Positions 1-7,746 of a DNA stretch of 39,326 nucleotides are shown piece by piece. Positions within the stretch are counted from its first letter, which is position 1. The number at the start of each line of letters is the position of its first letter. The stretch comes from Metaruminococcus_A gallistercoris. Lineage in GTDB: Bacteria; Bacillota; Clostridia; Oscillospirales; Ruminococcaceae. Below the pieces are notes generated by a model. That model saw only the letters and a program-made list of their open reading frames with translations, did no database searches and had not been told where the DNA came from. Both the position numbers and the translations under genes were made by a program. The stretch spans positions 1 to 39,326 of the forward strand of contig CAJFNQ010000030.1 of assembly GCA_904394975.1 (NCBI GenBank), read 5' to 3'.

Positions 1-10
1 CATAACAATA

Positions 11-56
11 CCCCCTGATGTAGTACTTTTATTTTCCTACATCAAGGGGCTTTTTG
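11..56 (+). terminator. Intrinsic terminator of a gene left of the window
   Basis: A 13-bp inverted repeat with one mismatch (arms at 11-23 and 37-49) is followed by CTTTTTG. No gene on the + strand precedes it in the window, so it probably ends transcription coming from the left. It may also stop the minus-strand DUF4364 gene. Confidence 0.75.
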
Positions 57-114
57 TCTATTGTCCGTTTTTACTGGTTCGGTTCATATTTCTGTGGCTT
101 TTTGTTTTAAAATT

Positions 115-726
115 TTATTCAGCTGAGGATTCCTTTTGCTGGAATGTCTTAATCAGATCTTCATAAGCCGCTTTATCATTCACGCCAATGGCGAGGATCG
201 TGCGGTAAAGCAGGTCGGTATCCCGTTCGAAGTGAATCTTCATTATTTTTGCCTGAATTTCATTATTTGCGTACATGGTAAGTTGTAAAAGATCGCTTCC
301 TACGTCTTTGATCCGACAATGGACCAAATACCCATCTTCTACATGTTCCAGGCTAATTTCCACATTTTTGCGGCGCTCCAGACGAGTGAGAAGCTGAAGT
401 GCGGTAGAAACGACTTTATCCCGTAATGACCGGGGAAGGCTGGACTGGAGTTTTTTAGAAGAATCCTGCCCAAGTTCGGTGATGGCATATTTGGTTTGAT
501 TTTGTTCCGCAACCGGTTTGATATGCCCGCTTTCCAACAATTCTTTCAGTGCCACGGTATAAGAAAAATAATTGACGAGTCCTTCACTTTGAAAAATGTA
601 ATTGAGTTGTTCTTCAGAAAGCGGCTCGGATATTGTTGAAAGCAGATAACAGATCAGCAGTTTTACATCATACGGATCTTTTAATCCACCGGGCTCAATG
701 CCTGCGAAATATCCGTCAAAATCCAT
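115..726 (-). CDS. DUF4364 family protein
   Basis: This 203-residue protein matches the DUF4364 family, small cytoplasmic proteins common in Clostridia with no established function. The first 75 residues look like a winged-helix fold: a DPYDVKLLICYLL helix, then a second helical segment ending in a basic turn. The remaining half is mixed alpha/beta. The start is ATG at 726 because GGAGG lies 6 bases upstream. A longer open frame to 855 exists but would run through the promoter. A sigma-A promoter (763-791) directly precedes it, so it is probably monocistronic. A DNA-binding role is only an inference from the N-terminal fold. Confidence 0.8.
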   Translation of the reverse strand: MDFDGYFAGIEPGGLKDPYDVKLLICYLLSTISEPLSEEQLNYIFQSEGLVNYFSYTVALKELLESGHIKPVAEQNQTKYAITELGQDSSKKLQSSLPRSLRDKVVSTALQLLTRLERRKNVEISLEHVEDGYLVHCRIKDVGSDLLQLTMYANNEIQAKIMKIHFERDTDLLYRTILAIGVNDKAAYEDLIKTFQQKESSAE

Positions 727-762
727 ATTGATTCCTCCATCAAACAGATAAACTATAAAAAT

Positions 763-791
763 ATTATAGCTTTTTTTTGACTCTTTTTCAA
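763..791 (-). promoter_or_regulatory. Sigma-A promoter of the DUF4364 gene
   Basis: On the minus strand TTGAAA (786-791) and TATAAT (763-768) are separated by 17 bp. It lies 37 bp upstream of the ATG at 726. Confidence 0.7.
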
Positions 792-913
792 CCGCCTCAG
801 ATGCATTGCGTTTCTTATAAAAAAGAATAATAGAGGTATTGGCTTTATAATTCAAGTGAAAAGAAATTAAAAAACTTTTCTGTTGGTGATGCTGTAAAAG
901 CTTTTAAATATTA

Positions 914-942
914 TTGCAGGTTATCTTTTGTGTGGCTATAAT
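914..942 (+). promoter_or_regulatory. Sigma-A promoter of the PPK2 gene
   Basis: TTGCAG (914-919), a 17-bp spacer and TATAAT (937-942). The predicted leader before the ATG at 1140 is about 190 nt. It contains a small 6-bp hairpin (962-977) and a possible 17-codon reading frame at 1058-1111. Confidence 0.65.
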
Positions 943-1139
943 AAAGGTAAGATTTATTTGCAAAAGCGGTTGCTTTTATACGTACTTTCAAGCGATGTCC
1001 GGATGTTTATTTTTGTTTTCCGTCAATTAAAAAAGAATGTGTTTGGTTAAAAAAGGCATGAATGCAGACGGGTTTTGTGTGTCTGGAGAGTGTACTTTAA
1101 ATTTTCCATGAAACAAAAAGAAAAAGGAGGATATGTAGA

Positions 1140-2000
1140 ATGAATGGTTCGGAATTTTGCTACCCGGAAGGAAAGGGATTGAAAGCCTGTAAAACAAAAC
1201 CGATTGGTGATTGGAACAAGGCGGATGCTCTGGAGCAACTGGAAAAGAATAAAAAGCGTTTGTTTGAACTTCAGGATATGCTTTATGCGCAAGGGAAGTA
1301 TGCGCTTCTTGTCATTCTGCAGGGAATGGATACCTCCGGAAAAGACAGTGCTATTAAACATGTTATGACCGGATTAAACCCGCAGGGCATCCGGGTAACC
1401 GGATTTAAATCACCTACCGTGACCGAACTCAAGCACGATTATATGTGGCGGACCGACCAGGAGCTTCCGTCAAAAGGCGAGATTGGAATTTTTAACCGCT
1501 CGTATTATGAGGACGTTTTGATTGTACGCGTGCATGAATTGGTTCCGGGGCATGATATGAACGACAAAGAGTTTTGGAAGATGCGCTTTCGCCAGATTCG
1601 TCACAAAGAAGAATATCTGCTGGAAAACCAGATCATTCCCATGAAGTTTTTCCTCAATATTTCCAAAGAAGAACAGACGTCTCGATTGCTGAAACGAATC
1701 GATGATCCGTCTAAAAATTGGAAATTTGACATCAGCGATATGAAAGAACGTGCCTACTGGCCGGATTATATCACAGCTTATGAGGATTGCTTTGAACATA
1801 CATCCACAAAACAGGCTCCGTGGTATATTGTTCCGGCGGATAAAAAATGGTATGCCCGTCTGGTCATTTCTGAATTGATGATCAAACAATTAGAAGAATT
1901 GAAATTAAGCTATCCCAAAATCAGCGATGAGCAAAAAAAGAACCTGCAGGATTGCCGTGCTGTGCTTTTGCAAGAACAAGAAGAACGGAACTTGGGTTGA
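1140..2000 (+). CDS. ppk2: Polyphosphate kinase 2 family protein
   Basis: PPK2 enzymes transfer phosphate between inorganic polyphosphate and nucleoside mono- or diphosphates in the cytoplasm. The 286-residue protein is a single-domain PPK2 with a P-loop-like kinase fold. The Walker A motif GMDTSGKD is at residues 62-69, the Walker B region GIFNRSYYEDV at 116-126, and the lid segment with SKNWKF at 191-196. Length fits one-domain PPK2 enzymes rather than fused two-domain forms. AAAGGAGG precedes the ATG by 8 bases. The gene stands alone with its own promoter. Whether AMP, ADP or GDP is the acceptor cannot be told from the sequence. Confidence 0.92.
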   Translation: MNGSEFCYPEGKGLKACKTKPIGDWNKADALEQLEKNKKRLFELQDMLYAQGKYALLVILQGMDTSGKDSAIKHVMTGLNPQGIRVTGFKSPTVTELKHDYMWRTDQELPSKGEIGIFNRSYYEDVLIVRVHELVPGHDMNDKEFWKMRFRQIRHKEEYLLENQIIPMKFFLNISKEEQTSRLLKRIDDPSKNWKFDISDMKERAYWPDYITAYEDCFEHTSTKQAPWYIVPADKKWYARLVISELMIKQLEELKLSYPKISDEQKKNLQDCRAVLLQEQEERNLG

Positions 2001-2234
2001 TGGCTCATTTAAAGAGACAAAATTCACCATAATTCGTATAATTTATTAGGAATAATACTGTTTGTATATAAAATAAAGCGAAGATTCAACCGATGTGGGT
2101 CAAAGTCATCACTAGAATGGTTTTTATAAAAAACATAACATTTTTTAATCATTTGCGAAAAAAGGGGAATTTTGTAATATATTATCATTATAATACATTT
2201 AGTATAATTTATTGATTTTGTTTTACAGCGAATC
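2001..2234. other. AT-rich intergenic region
   Basis: No gene is supported here. The stretch is very AT-rich and shows no clear terminator for the PPK2 gene. An open frame across 2024-2536 on the minus strand overlaps the next gene antisense and is not credible. Confidence 0.5.
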
Positions 2235-2263
2235 TTGATTTTTTGTTTGGAAAAAGATATACT
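2235..2263 (+). promoter_or_regulatory. Sigma-A promoter of the FAD-dependent oxidoreductase
   Basis: TTGATT (2235-2240), 17-bp spacer, TATACT (2258-2263). Its position shows that the in-frame extension of the next gene back to 2235 is not translated. Confidence 0.7.
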
Positions 2264-2327
2264 GACCTTATCAATCCAATACACATTTTGCTTTACAACA
2301 TTGCATTCAAAACAGGAGGAAATGAAA

Positions 2328-3659
2328 ATGATCCAGCGTTCTGATGTTGAACCTTTCATCCCACAAAGCGGGGAGCATTTTGACGTGATTGTCGCCGGCG
2401 GCGGACCGGCCGGAATTGGTGCGGCAGTCGCGTCTGCCATGAATGGAGCCAAAACCCTTTTGCTGGAAGGCCGGGGCTCTTTCGGCGGTATTGCTAGCCT
2501 TGCACTTTGGATGCCTTTGAACCGGATGTACCGCAACGGCGGAAGCCGGGGTGGCGTACATCAAAAGCTGCTTGATGTTCTTGAAGGGCTCAGCCCGGAC
2601 TCGTTCCGCAAAGGCCGCACCGACTGGATTAATGGTGATAACGCGCATATACATCCGGATTATCTGCGGCTCGCGACCTACCGGCTGCTGGAGTCGGTCG
2701 GTTGCCATTATCGCCTGCATACTCCGGTGACGGGCGCTGTTGTGGAAAACGGGACGGTAAAAGCGGTGGTTTCCAACAACAAATCCGGCGAAGAGATTTT
2801 TTACGCGGATGTTTTTGTAGACTGTACCGGAGACGGTGATATTGCGTATTTCTCCGGAGCGGAAATGGTCAAAGGCAGTGAGGAGGACGGCCGTTTCATG
2901 CCGGTTTCCCTTGTTTTTGCGGTGGATAATGTGGATACGGACCGCTTTTTCCACGCCTACAATGACCCTGCAAACGGCAGTTTTGAATGGGTTTGGGAGG
3001 ATGCGCTTAAAAGCGGAAAATATGCGGTTTCGGTGTTTTATTCGTTTGATCCCACGACTGTTCCGGGCGTGCTTTCGGTCAACAACGGCGGTTTGCGCGG
3101 AATCGGTGTGATCGACGCTTCCGATACGGCTCAGATCAATATTAGTGAACGAACCGGCATTGAGGTCGCGGCTGATTTTGTGCGCATCGCGCATGATTAT
3201 AAGATCCCGGGCTTGGAGGAATGCAGGCTGGTGCGTACCGGTGCGTGTGTCGGCGTGCGTGAGACCCGCCGAATCGTTGGCGAGTATGTTTTCACGTTGG
3301 ATGATGCCAAACAGGGAAAAGAATTTCCGGATGTAATCAGCCGGAAATATGGCGCTGTTGATCCGGGCGGACTTGGGTTTGATGAAAATCTCCGTGAAGT
3401 GATGAAATCGGGCGTTGGCGTACCATATCGCTCGCTTGTGCCTATTAAGATGGACGGCCTTTTGGTGGCAGGACGATGTGCATCCGCTACCCAGCTTGGA
3501 CAGGCCGCTGGAAAATCCATGGGTAATATGATGGACATGGGGCAGGCGGCTGGTGTTGCGGCAGCACTTTGTGCGGCGCAGAAGGTTCGCCCCCGCGATC
3601 TGGATGTGAAACAGGTGCAGACGATTCTGCAAGAAAAAATGGGTGTTTGCCTGTTATAA
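2328..3659 (+). CDS. FAD-dependent oxidoreductase (FAD_oxidored family)
   Basis: A 443-residue flavoprotein of the FAD_oxidored family (PF12831 type). The N-terminal FAD-binding Rossmann motif GGGPAG is at about residues 24-29, followed by an acidic residue at the end of the second strand (LLLEGRG). A C-terminal FAD-contacting block (VAGRCASATQLGQAAG) is near residues 383-398. The substrate is unknown. Two ATGs lie after AGGAGG; the second, at 2328, has the better 8-base spacing, whereas the first (2322) leaves only 2 bases. It has its own promoter and terminator, so it is monocistronic. Confidence 0.85.
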   Translation: MIQRSDVEPFIPQSGEHFDVIVAGGGPAGIGAAVASAMNGAKTLLLEGRGSFGGIASLALWMPLNRMYRNGGSRGGVHQKLLDVLEGLSPDSFRKGRTDWINGDNAHIHPDYLRLATYRLLESVGCHYRLHTPVTGAVVENGTVKAVVSNNKSGEEIFYADVFVDCTGDGDIAYFSGAEMVKGSEEDGRFMPVSLVFAVDNVDTDRFFHAYNDPANGSFEWVWEDALKSGKYAVSVFYSFDPTTVPGVLSVNNGGLRGIGVIDASDTAQINISERTGIEVAADFVRIAHDYKIPGLEECRLVRTGACVGVRETRRIVGEYVFTLDDAKQGKEFPDVISRKYGAVDPGGLGFDENLREVMKSGVGVPYRSLVPIKMDGLLVAGRCASATQLGQAAGKSMGNMMDMGQAAGVAAALCAAQKVRPRDLDVKQVQTILQEKMGVCLL

Positions 3660-3681
3660 TCAAAGTCAATGATCAATGACG

Positions 3682-3712
3682 AAAGCTCCTGCCTGAAAGG
3701 CAGGAGCTTTTT
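3682..3712 (+). terminator. Intrinsic terminator of the FAD oxidoreductase
   Basis: A perfect 13-bp stem (arms 3682-3694 and 3698-3710) with a GAA loop, followed by T residues. Confidence 0.85.
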
Positions 3713-3776
3713 GAATTTAAAAATAATGTAAAAATCAGGTGGGGGAAACACTAATGGGCTAAAAGGTGAGCGCTTA

Positions 3777-4178
3777 TTATTGTGAATCATCTTTTGAATG
3801 TTCCTGATTTGATGGAATGGCGTTTGCTTTTTCCTGATTCATCTGTTCGCGTGTCATGAGGACAATCTGTATGGTATTAGCAATCGATTGTTCAACCATA
3901 GGCAGATAAGCTTCGCCAATGCTGTCCACAAAATCGTGAATGCGTTTACGGCTTTCGTTTTCTTTCGTGCCAAAGAAAATATAATCGGCGGATACATTTA
4001 ACAACTTGCACATTTTAGCAAAATTGGTGTTGGAAAGTGATTTTTTGCCGCGTTCCACGTCGCAGAGAAACTGATTTGAAATTCCGATTGCTTCTGCAAG
4101 CTTTTCAGAAGTTAAACCGGTTTGTTTGCGGATTTCACGGATTCTGGCGCCCATTTCCAGATTGATCGGCTTATACAT
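3777..4178 (-). CDS. XRE-family transcriptional regulator
   Basis: A 133-residue protein with an N-terminal helix-turn-helix of the Cro/C1 (XRE) class, residues 10-65. The pattern runs from IREIRKQTGLTSEKLAEAIG through the recognition helix SNQFLCDVERG to LLNVSADYIFFG. The C-terminal half is helical and glutamine-rich and may mediate dimerisation. The start at 4178 has GGGGATG 8 bases upstream. Its upstream region holds two interleaved 8-bp inverted repeats (4217-4268) that may be autoregulatory. No flanking gene is obviously co-transcribed, so the target is unknown. Confidence 0.85.
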   Translation of the reverse strand: MYKPINLEMGARIREIRKQTGLTSEKLAEAIGISNQFLCDVERGKKSLSNTNFAKMCKLLNVSADYIFFGTKENESRKRIHDFVDSIGEAYLPMVEQSIANTIQIVLMTREQMNQEKANAIPSNQEHSKDDSQ

Positions 4179-4216
4179 AAGTTATCATCCCCAAGAATAT
4201 TTTAAATTAACCTGAT

Positions 4217-4268
4217 AGTTGAAAAAATCATCTTATGGGCTTGTAATTTCAACTCAATTGGATGATTT
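4217..4268. repeat. Two interleaved 8-bp inverted repeats upstream of the XRE gene
   Basis: AGTTGAAA (4217-4224) pairs with TTTCAACT (4247-4254), and AAATCATC (4225-4232) pairs with GATGATTT (4261-4268). Both are perfect. The order of arms is that of an H-type RNA pseudoknot. They could equally be two overlapping DNA operators for the regulator whose start is 39 bp away. Confidence 0.5.
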
Positions 4269-4312
4269 TCGGTGTTTGTTAAATTTAGTTTTCCCGGGGC
4301 AGCAACAAATAA

Positions 4313-4347
4313 AAAACAGGACTGTGGAAAAACCATAGTCCTGTTTT
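4313..4347 (-). terminator. Terminator downstream of the diaminopimelate dehydrogenase gene
   Basis: A 15-bp stem with one G-T pair (arms 4313-4327 and 4333-4347). On the minus strand it is followed by further T residues. It lies about 200 bp after the stop of the dehydrogenase. I see no convincing gene in the intervening 4350-4550. Confidence 0.75.
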
Positions 4348-4550
4348 GCTTATTCACTGGTGTTCAGCTAAAATGCTGCAAATTAATTTTCAGCAAAAAG
4401 CCGATGGTATGGCCGCGGGTCGCAGGTGCATATTGTGTTTCAGCTGCTGTTTCATGGATGTATGGTTGAATGAAGTGTGTTTTGCCAGCAGATATCTACC
4501 CTGCGAGCCGGTTTTATTTACGGCTGAGACCGTTGATTTGCAGATAAGGA

Positions 4551-5519
4551 TTAAAGATATTCTTTGCGAAGTTCATCAGCAGTGTGAGGCGAGAGCAAGC
4601 CTACAGGGATGTCCAGAATTGAAATCGCGCCTGTTTTGCCTTCCTTGGCCATGCGTGCTACTGCCCGTGCGCAGCAGACTAAAACGCTGGAGGTAAACTC
4701 CGGATTGCTTCCCAGTTCCAAGCTGAATTCCATTTTCTGCTTTGTACCTTTTGCACTTTCTCCACTGCGAATAACAAATCCACCGTGCGGCAGTCCGGAA
4801 TGATCCCGGTTAAGCTCTTCCTGAGAGATGAAATGTACTTCAGTATCATAATCAGAGAAATAGTTCGGCATGGTAACGATATCATGCTCGATTTGTTTCA
4901 GATCCGCACCTTCTTTTGCAACAACGTAGCAAACACGGCGATGTTTTTCGCGGGTAGTGAAATCTTTGTTTTCACCCCGGCGAACACTTTCGAGTGTTTC
5001 AGCAACAGGAACGGTGTACTGTTTGCCGTCTGCAACGCCTTCAATACGGCGGATTGCGTCCGAATGCCCCTGGCTTACCCCTTTGCCCCAGAAGGTGTAG
5101 GTTTTGCCTTGCGGAAGCGCGGCATCCATTAATACGCGGTTGAGGGAGAACAGACCCGGATCCCAGCCGGCGGAGATCAGCGAAAGAGTGCCGCCCTTTT
5201 TAGCAGCGTGATCAACATCAGCAAAAAATTCCGGAATCTTTGCGTGGGTGTCGAAACTGTCAACGGTGTTGAATTGCGCTGCGATTTCCGGGACCTGTAC
5301 CGGCAGGTCGGTAGCAGAACCGCCGCACATGAGCATAACGTCAATTTTACCCTTGTATTCGCCGATTTTTTCAATGGAGGTCAGCCCGGAACCCGGTTCC
5401 GGTGTTCTTCTTGTAAAGATAGCCACCAGTTCAAAATCGGGATTCTGCTGAATGGCCAGTTCTACGCCTTTTCCGAGGTTGCCGTATCCAACAATGCCTA
5501 CTTTGATTTTTTCATTCAT
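4551..5519 (-). CDS. ddh: meso-Diaminopimelate D-dehydrogenase
   Basis: The enzyme reversibly and reductively aminates L-2-amino-6-oxopimelate to meso-diaminopimelate with NADPH, a one-step branch of lysine and peptidoglycan precursor synthesis. The 322-residue length is typical. The nucleotide-binding motif GYGNLG is at residues 11-16. The family-typical stretches FTRR, MCGGSATDLP, SAGWDPGLFSLNR, GKGVSQGHSDA and PHGGFVIR are all present. AAAGGAG precedes the ATG at 5519. It lies 72 bp downstream of the FAD-dependent protein gene on the same strand and may share its transcript. The terminator is about 200 bp beyond the stop. Confidence 0.95.
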   Translation of the reverse strand: MNEKIKVGIVGYGNLGKGVELAIQQNPDFELVAIFTRRTPEPGSGLTSIEKIGEYKGKIDVMLMCGGSATDLPVQVPEIAAQFNTVDSFDTHAKIPEFFADVDHAAKKGGTLSLISAGWDPGLFSLNRVLMDAALPQGKTYTFWGKGVSQGHSDAIRRIEGVADGKQYTVPVAETLESVRRGENKDFTTREKHRRVCYVVAKEGADLKQIEHDIVTMPNYFSDYDTEVHFISQEELNRDHSGLPHGGFVIRSGESAKGTKQKMEFSLELGSNPEFTSSVLVCCARAVARMAKEGKTGAISILDIPVGLLSPHTADELRKEYL

Positions 5520-5591
5520 AGTTTGCTACTCCTTTTTGAGAAATTCAATTTATGGCAGCATAACCCGTATATGGTTATGGAGCGTTTGATT

Positions 5592-6986
5592 TTATAAGTC
5601 GCCCTTTTGGGCAAGAATGCGGTCGGCGACATATAATCCGTTTGCCGATGCCTGTGACAGGGAGCGGGTAAATCCCGCACCGTCGCCGATGGCGTAGATA
5701 TCCTTGGTACCGGCAAGCACAAAGTCGGTTGTTTCCGGCCGCGCGGAATAGTATTTGCACTCGATTCCATAAAGAAGGGTATCATAGTTGGCGGTACCCG
5801 GAGCAATGGCGTCAAGGGCGTGAAGTGTTTCAACAATGTTATCAAGTTGTCGTTTCGGAAGACAGAGGCTCAGGTCACCAGCAACTGCGTTGAGCGTTGG
5901 CCGTGTTGTGGATTGTGCCAGCCGCTTTTCATCAGTCCGCCGTCCTTGCTCCAAATCACCCAGTCGCTGAACAAGTACAGAACCGCCGCTGATGAGATTG
6001 GCAAGGCTTGCAACATGGCGCGCGTATTCAATGGGTTCGTTGAATGGCTGTGTAAACCGAATGGTAGAGAGAAGCGCGAAATTGGAATTAGCCGTTTTGC
6101 GCTGTTTGTCTTTATAGGCATGACCGTTTACAGTCAATACGCCGCCTGTGTTTTCAGTAACGACCAATCCGCCTTCGTTGAAGCAGAACATACGGGTGGT
6201 GTCTCCATATTGCTTGGAGCGGTACCAGATTTTTGGCTCATAAATCTTTTTGGAAAAATCTTCCCATATTATGGCGGGCAGTTCAACACGCACACCAATA
6301 TCCACCTGATTGTTAGACAGCGGGATACCGTTCTTCCGGCACCAGTTAGCAAAAAAGCCGCTTCCTGCGCGCCCTACCGCAAAAATAATCTTTTCCGCGG
6401 TGACAGTATGTTCTTTCTTGTTTTTTTCAAATGTGACCCGATGGGATGATCGATCCACGTCCGTTACATTGGCGTGGGTAAGGATTTCAACACGTTCACG
6501 CAATAAGTCAATCATATTGCGCATTGTATCAAAATTCGCATCAGTCCCAAGATGTTTCAGCTGTGCCTGACTCATATGCAAATCATGTGTGAGGCAAAGT
6601 TTTTTGAGTTCGTTGCTGGGCTGGTAACGCTCTGTTGGAGCGCCGTTTTCCATAAGGATTGCATCTGCCTGTTCGATATAATCGAGGACCATTTCAGGTG
6701 GAAGGAACTCAGTGAGCCAACCGCCGTACTCGGTAGAGATTACATATTTTCCGTCGGAAAAAGCGCCGGCCCCTGCCATGCCTTCCATAATGGCACAGCT
6801 TTTACACCGGATACATGATTTTGTTTTTTTGGAAATAATCGGGCAAATTCGTTCTGTGATTTCCCCGCCTTTTTCCAATAAAAGAATGGAAAGTTCAGGC
6901 AGTTTTTGACTTAATCGCCAAGCGGCCATGAGTCCACCCGGACCGCCGCCGATGATTGCAATGTCATAATAATTTTTTAATTTCAT
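5592..6986 (-). CDS. COG2509-type FAD-dependent dehydrogenase
   Basis: A 464-residue protein matching the uncharacterised FAD-dependent dehydrogenases of COG2509. The dinucleotide-binding motif GGGPGG is at residues 13-18. A cysteine cluster (C48, C58, C61, C64; local pattern CIRCKSC) follows, then GMAGAGAFSDGKY. The C-terminus has the FAD-binding block IYAIGDGAGFTRSL and ends near a second conserved ASANG. Its reaction is unknown. The cysteine cluster suggests a metal or thiol site, which is an inference. GGAG sits 8 bases before the ATG. It lies between the rex terminator and ddh on the same strand. Confidence 0.85.
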   Translation of the reverse strand: MKLKNYYDIAIIGGGPGGLMAAWRLSQKLPELSILLLEKGGEITERICPIISKKTKSCIRCKSCAIMEGMAGAGAFSDGKYVISTEYGGWLTEFLPPEMVLDYIEQADAILMENGAPTERYQPSNELKKLCLTHDLHMSQAQLKHLGTDANFDTMRNMIDLLRERVEILTHANVTDVDRSSHRVTFEKNKKEHTVTAEKIIFAVGRAGSGFFANWCRKNGIPLSNNQVDIGVRVELPAIIWEDFSKKIYEPKIWYRSKQYGDTTRMFCFNEGGLVVTENTGGVLTVNGHAYKDKQRKTANSNFALLSTIRFTQPFNEPIEYARHVASLANLISGGSVLVQRLGDLEQGRRTDEKRLAQSTTRPTLNAVAGDLSLCLPKRQLDNIVETLHALDAIAPGTANYDTLLYGIECKYYSARPETTDFVLAGTKDIYAIGDGAGFTRSLSQASANGLYVADRILAQKGDL

Positions 6987-7035
6987 GTTGAAACTCCTTT
7001 TGGTGTTTCCTGCATGAACAGCAGTATTTTAACAT

Positions 7036-7079
7036 AAAAACCGGGAAAATGCAAGCGTTTTTGCATCCTCCCGGTTTTT
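7036..7079 (-). terminator. Terminator of the rex/hydrogenase operon
   Basis: An 11-bp outer stem (AAAAACCGGGA against TCCCGGTTTTT) is extended by an inner TGCAA/TTGCA pairing. It starts 11 bp after the rex stop and is T-rich on the minus strand. It closes the operon that starts at about 12400. Confidence 0.85.
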
Positions 7080-7089
7080 GTCTTTCTTT

Positions 7090-7722
7090 TTAGGGCTTGT
7101 GATGCGTTAATTGGTAAGAAAGCATCATGAGACTGTCGTCAATGTGAATATTTTCAACCAATACGCTTTCCGGCACCTGAAGATCGGTATAGCAGAAGTT
7201 TAAAATCGCATGGATTCCTAGCTTGACTAAGAACTGCGCCGCTTGATTGGCATTTTCACTTGAAACGGCAAGAACCGCAATATCCGGTCGTTGTTCCGGT
7301 GTAAGCTGCTCCAGCCTTTTAATATCCTCAACAATATATTGCCCAACTTTGCAGCCAATACGCTCAGGCTGGCGGTCGTATATTCCAATCAGCGCAAAAC
7401 CACGCCCGTTAAACATTCGATGAGTGGTCAGGGCGTGACCAATGTTCCCGGCGCCAATGATCGCAACACGCTGAACACTGTACAGCCCGATTTCCGCTGC
7501 TATACAACGATGAGCATCGCTTACGATATAACCGAATCCATTGTGCCCATTGACTCCGATTTGCCCAAGGTCTCTTCGAACCTGTGAAGCTGTTATGCCA
7601 AGCCGGTCTGCCAGTTCGCTGGAAGAAACTTTGGCTTTCCCTTCAAGCGCAAATTCTCGCAGATAGCGCAAATATTTTGGAAGGCGGGAAACCGTTTCCC
7701 GTGGTAAAGAATGATTTGACAT
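7090..7722 (-). CDS. rex: Redox-sensing transcriptional repressor Rex
   Basis: Rex binds operators when NADH/NAD+ is low and is released by NADH, controlling fermentation and hydrogenase genes. The 210-residue protein has an N-terminal winged helix (about residues 10-75, including the recognition region SSELADRLGITASQVRRDL). The Rossmann motif GAGNIG is at residues 90-95, and a C-terminal domain-swap helix is present. The glycine-rich wing reads GQIGVNGHNGFGY, somewhat unlike the usual SxFGxFGxRGxGY, so operator preference may differ. GGAGATG precedes the ATG. It is the last gene of the operon, 24 bp after the hydrogenase, so it may feed back on the operon promoter. Confidence 0.93.
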   Translation of the reverse strand: MSNHSLPRETVSRLPKYLRYLREFALEGKAKVSSSELADRLGITASQVRRDLGQIGVNGHNGFGYIVSDAHRCIAAEIGLYSVQRVAIIGAGNIGHALTTHRMFNGRGFALIGIYDRQPERIGCKVGQYIVEDIKRLEQLTPEQRPDIAVLAVSSENANQAAQFLVKLGIHAILNFCYTDLQVPESVLVENIHIDDSLMMLSYQLTHHKP

Positions 7723-7746
7723 AGTTGCATCTCCGGCAAAATAAAA

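Noticed and set aside
2024..2536. A 170-codon minus-strand frame starting in the FAD oxidoreductase
   Set aside because: Half of it is antisense to the oxidoreductase and the rest is AT-rich non-coding sequence containing that gene's promoter.
4350..4550. Short frames between ddh and its terminator
   Set aside because: Frames of 20-115 codons exist on both strands but lack ribosome sites and recognisable content. I see only an untranslated tail of ddh.
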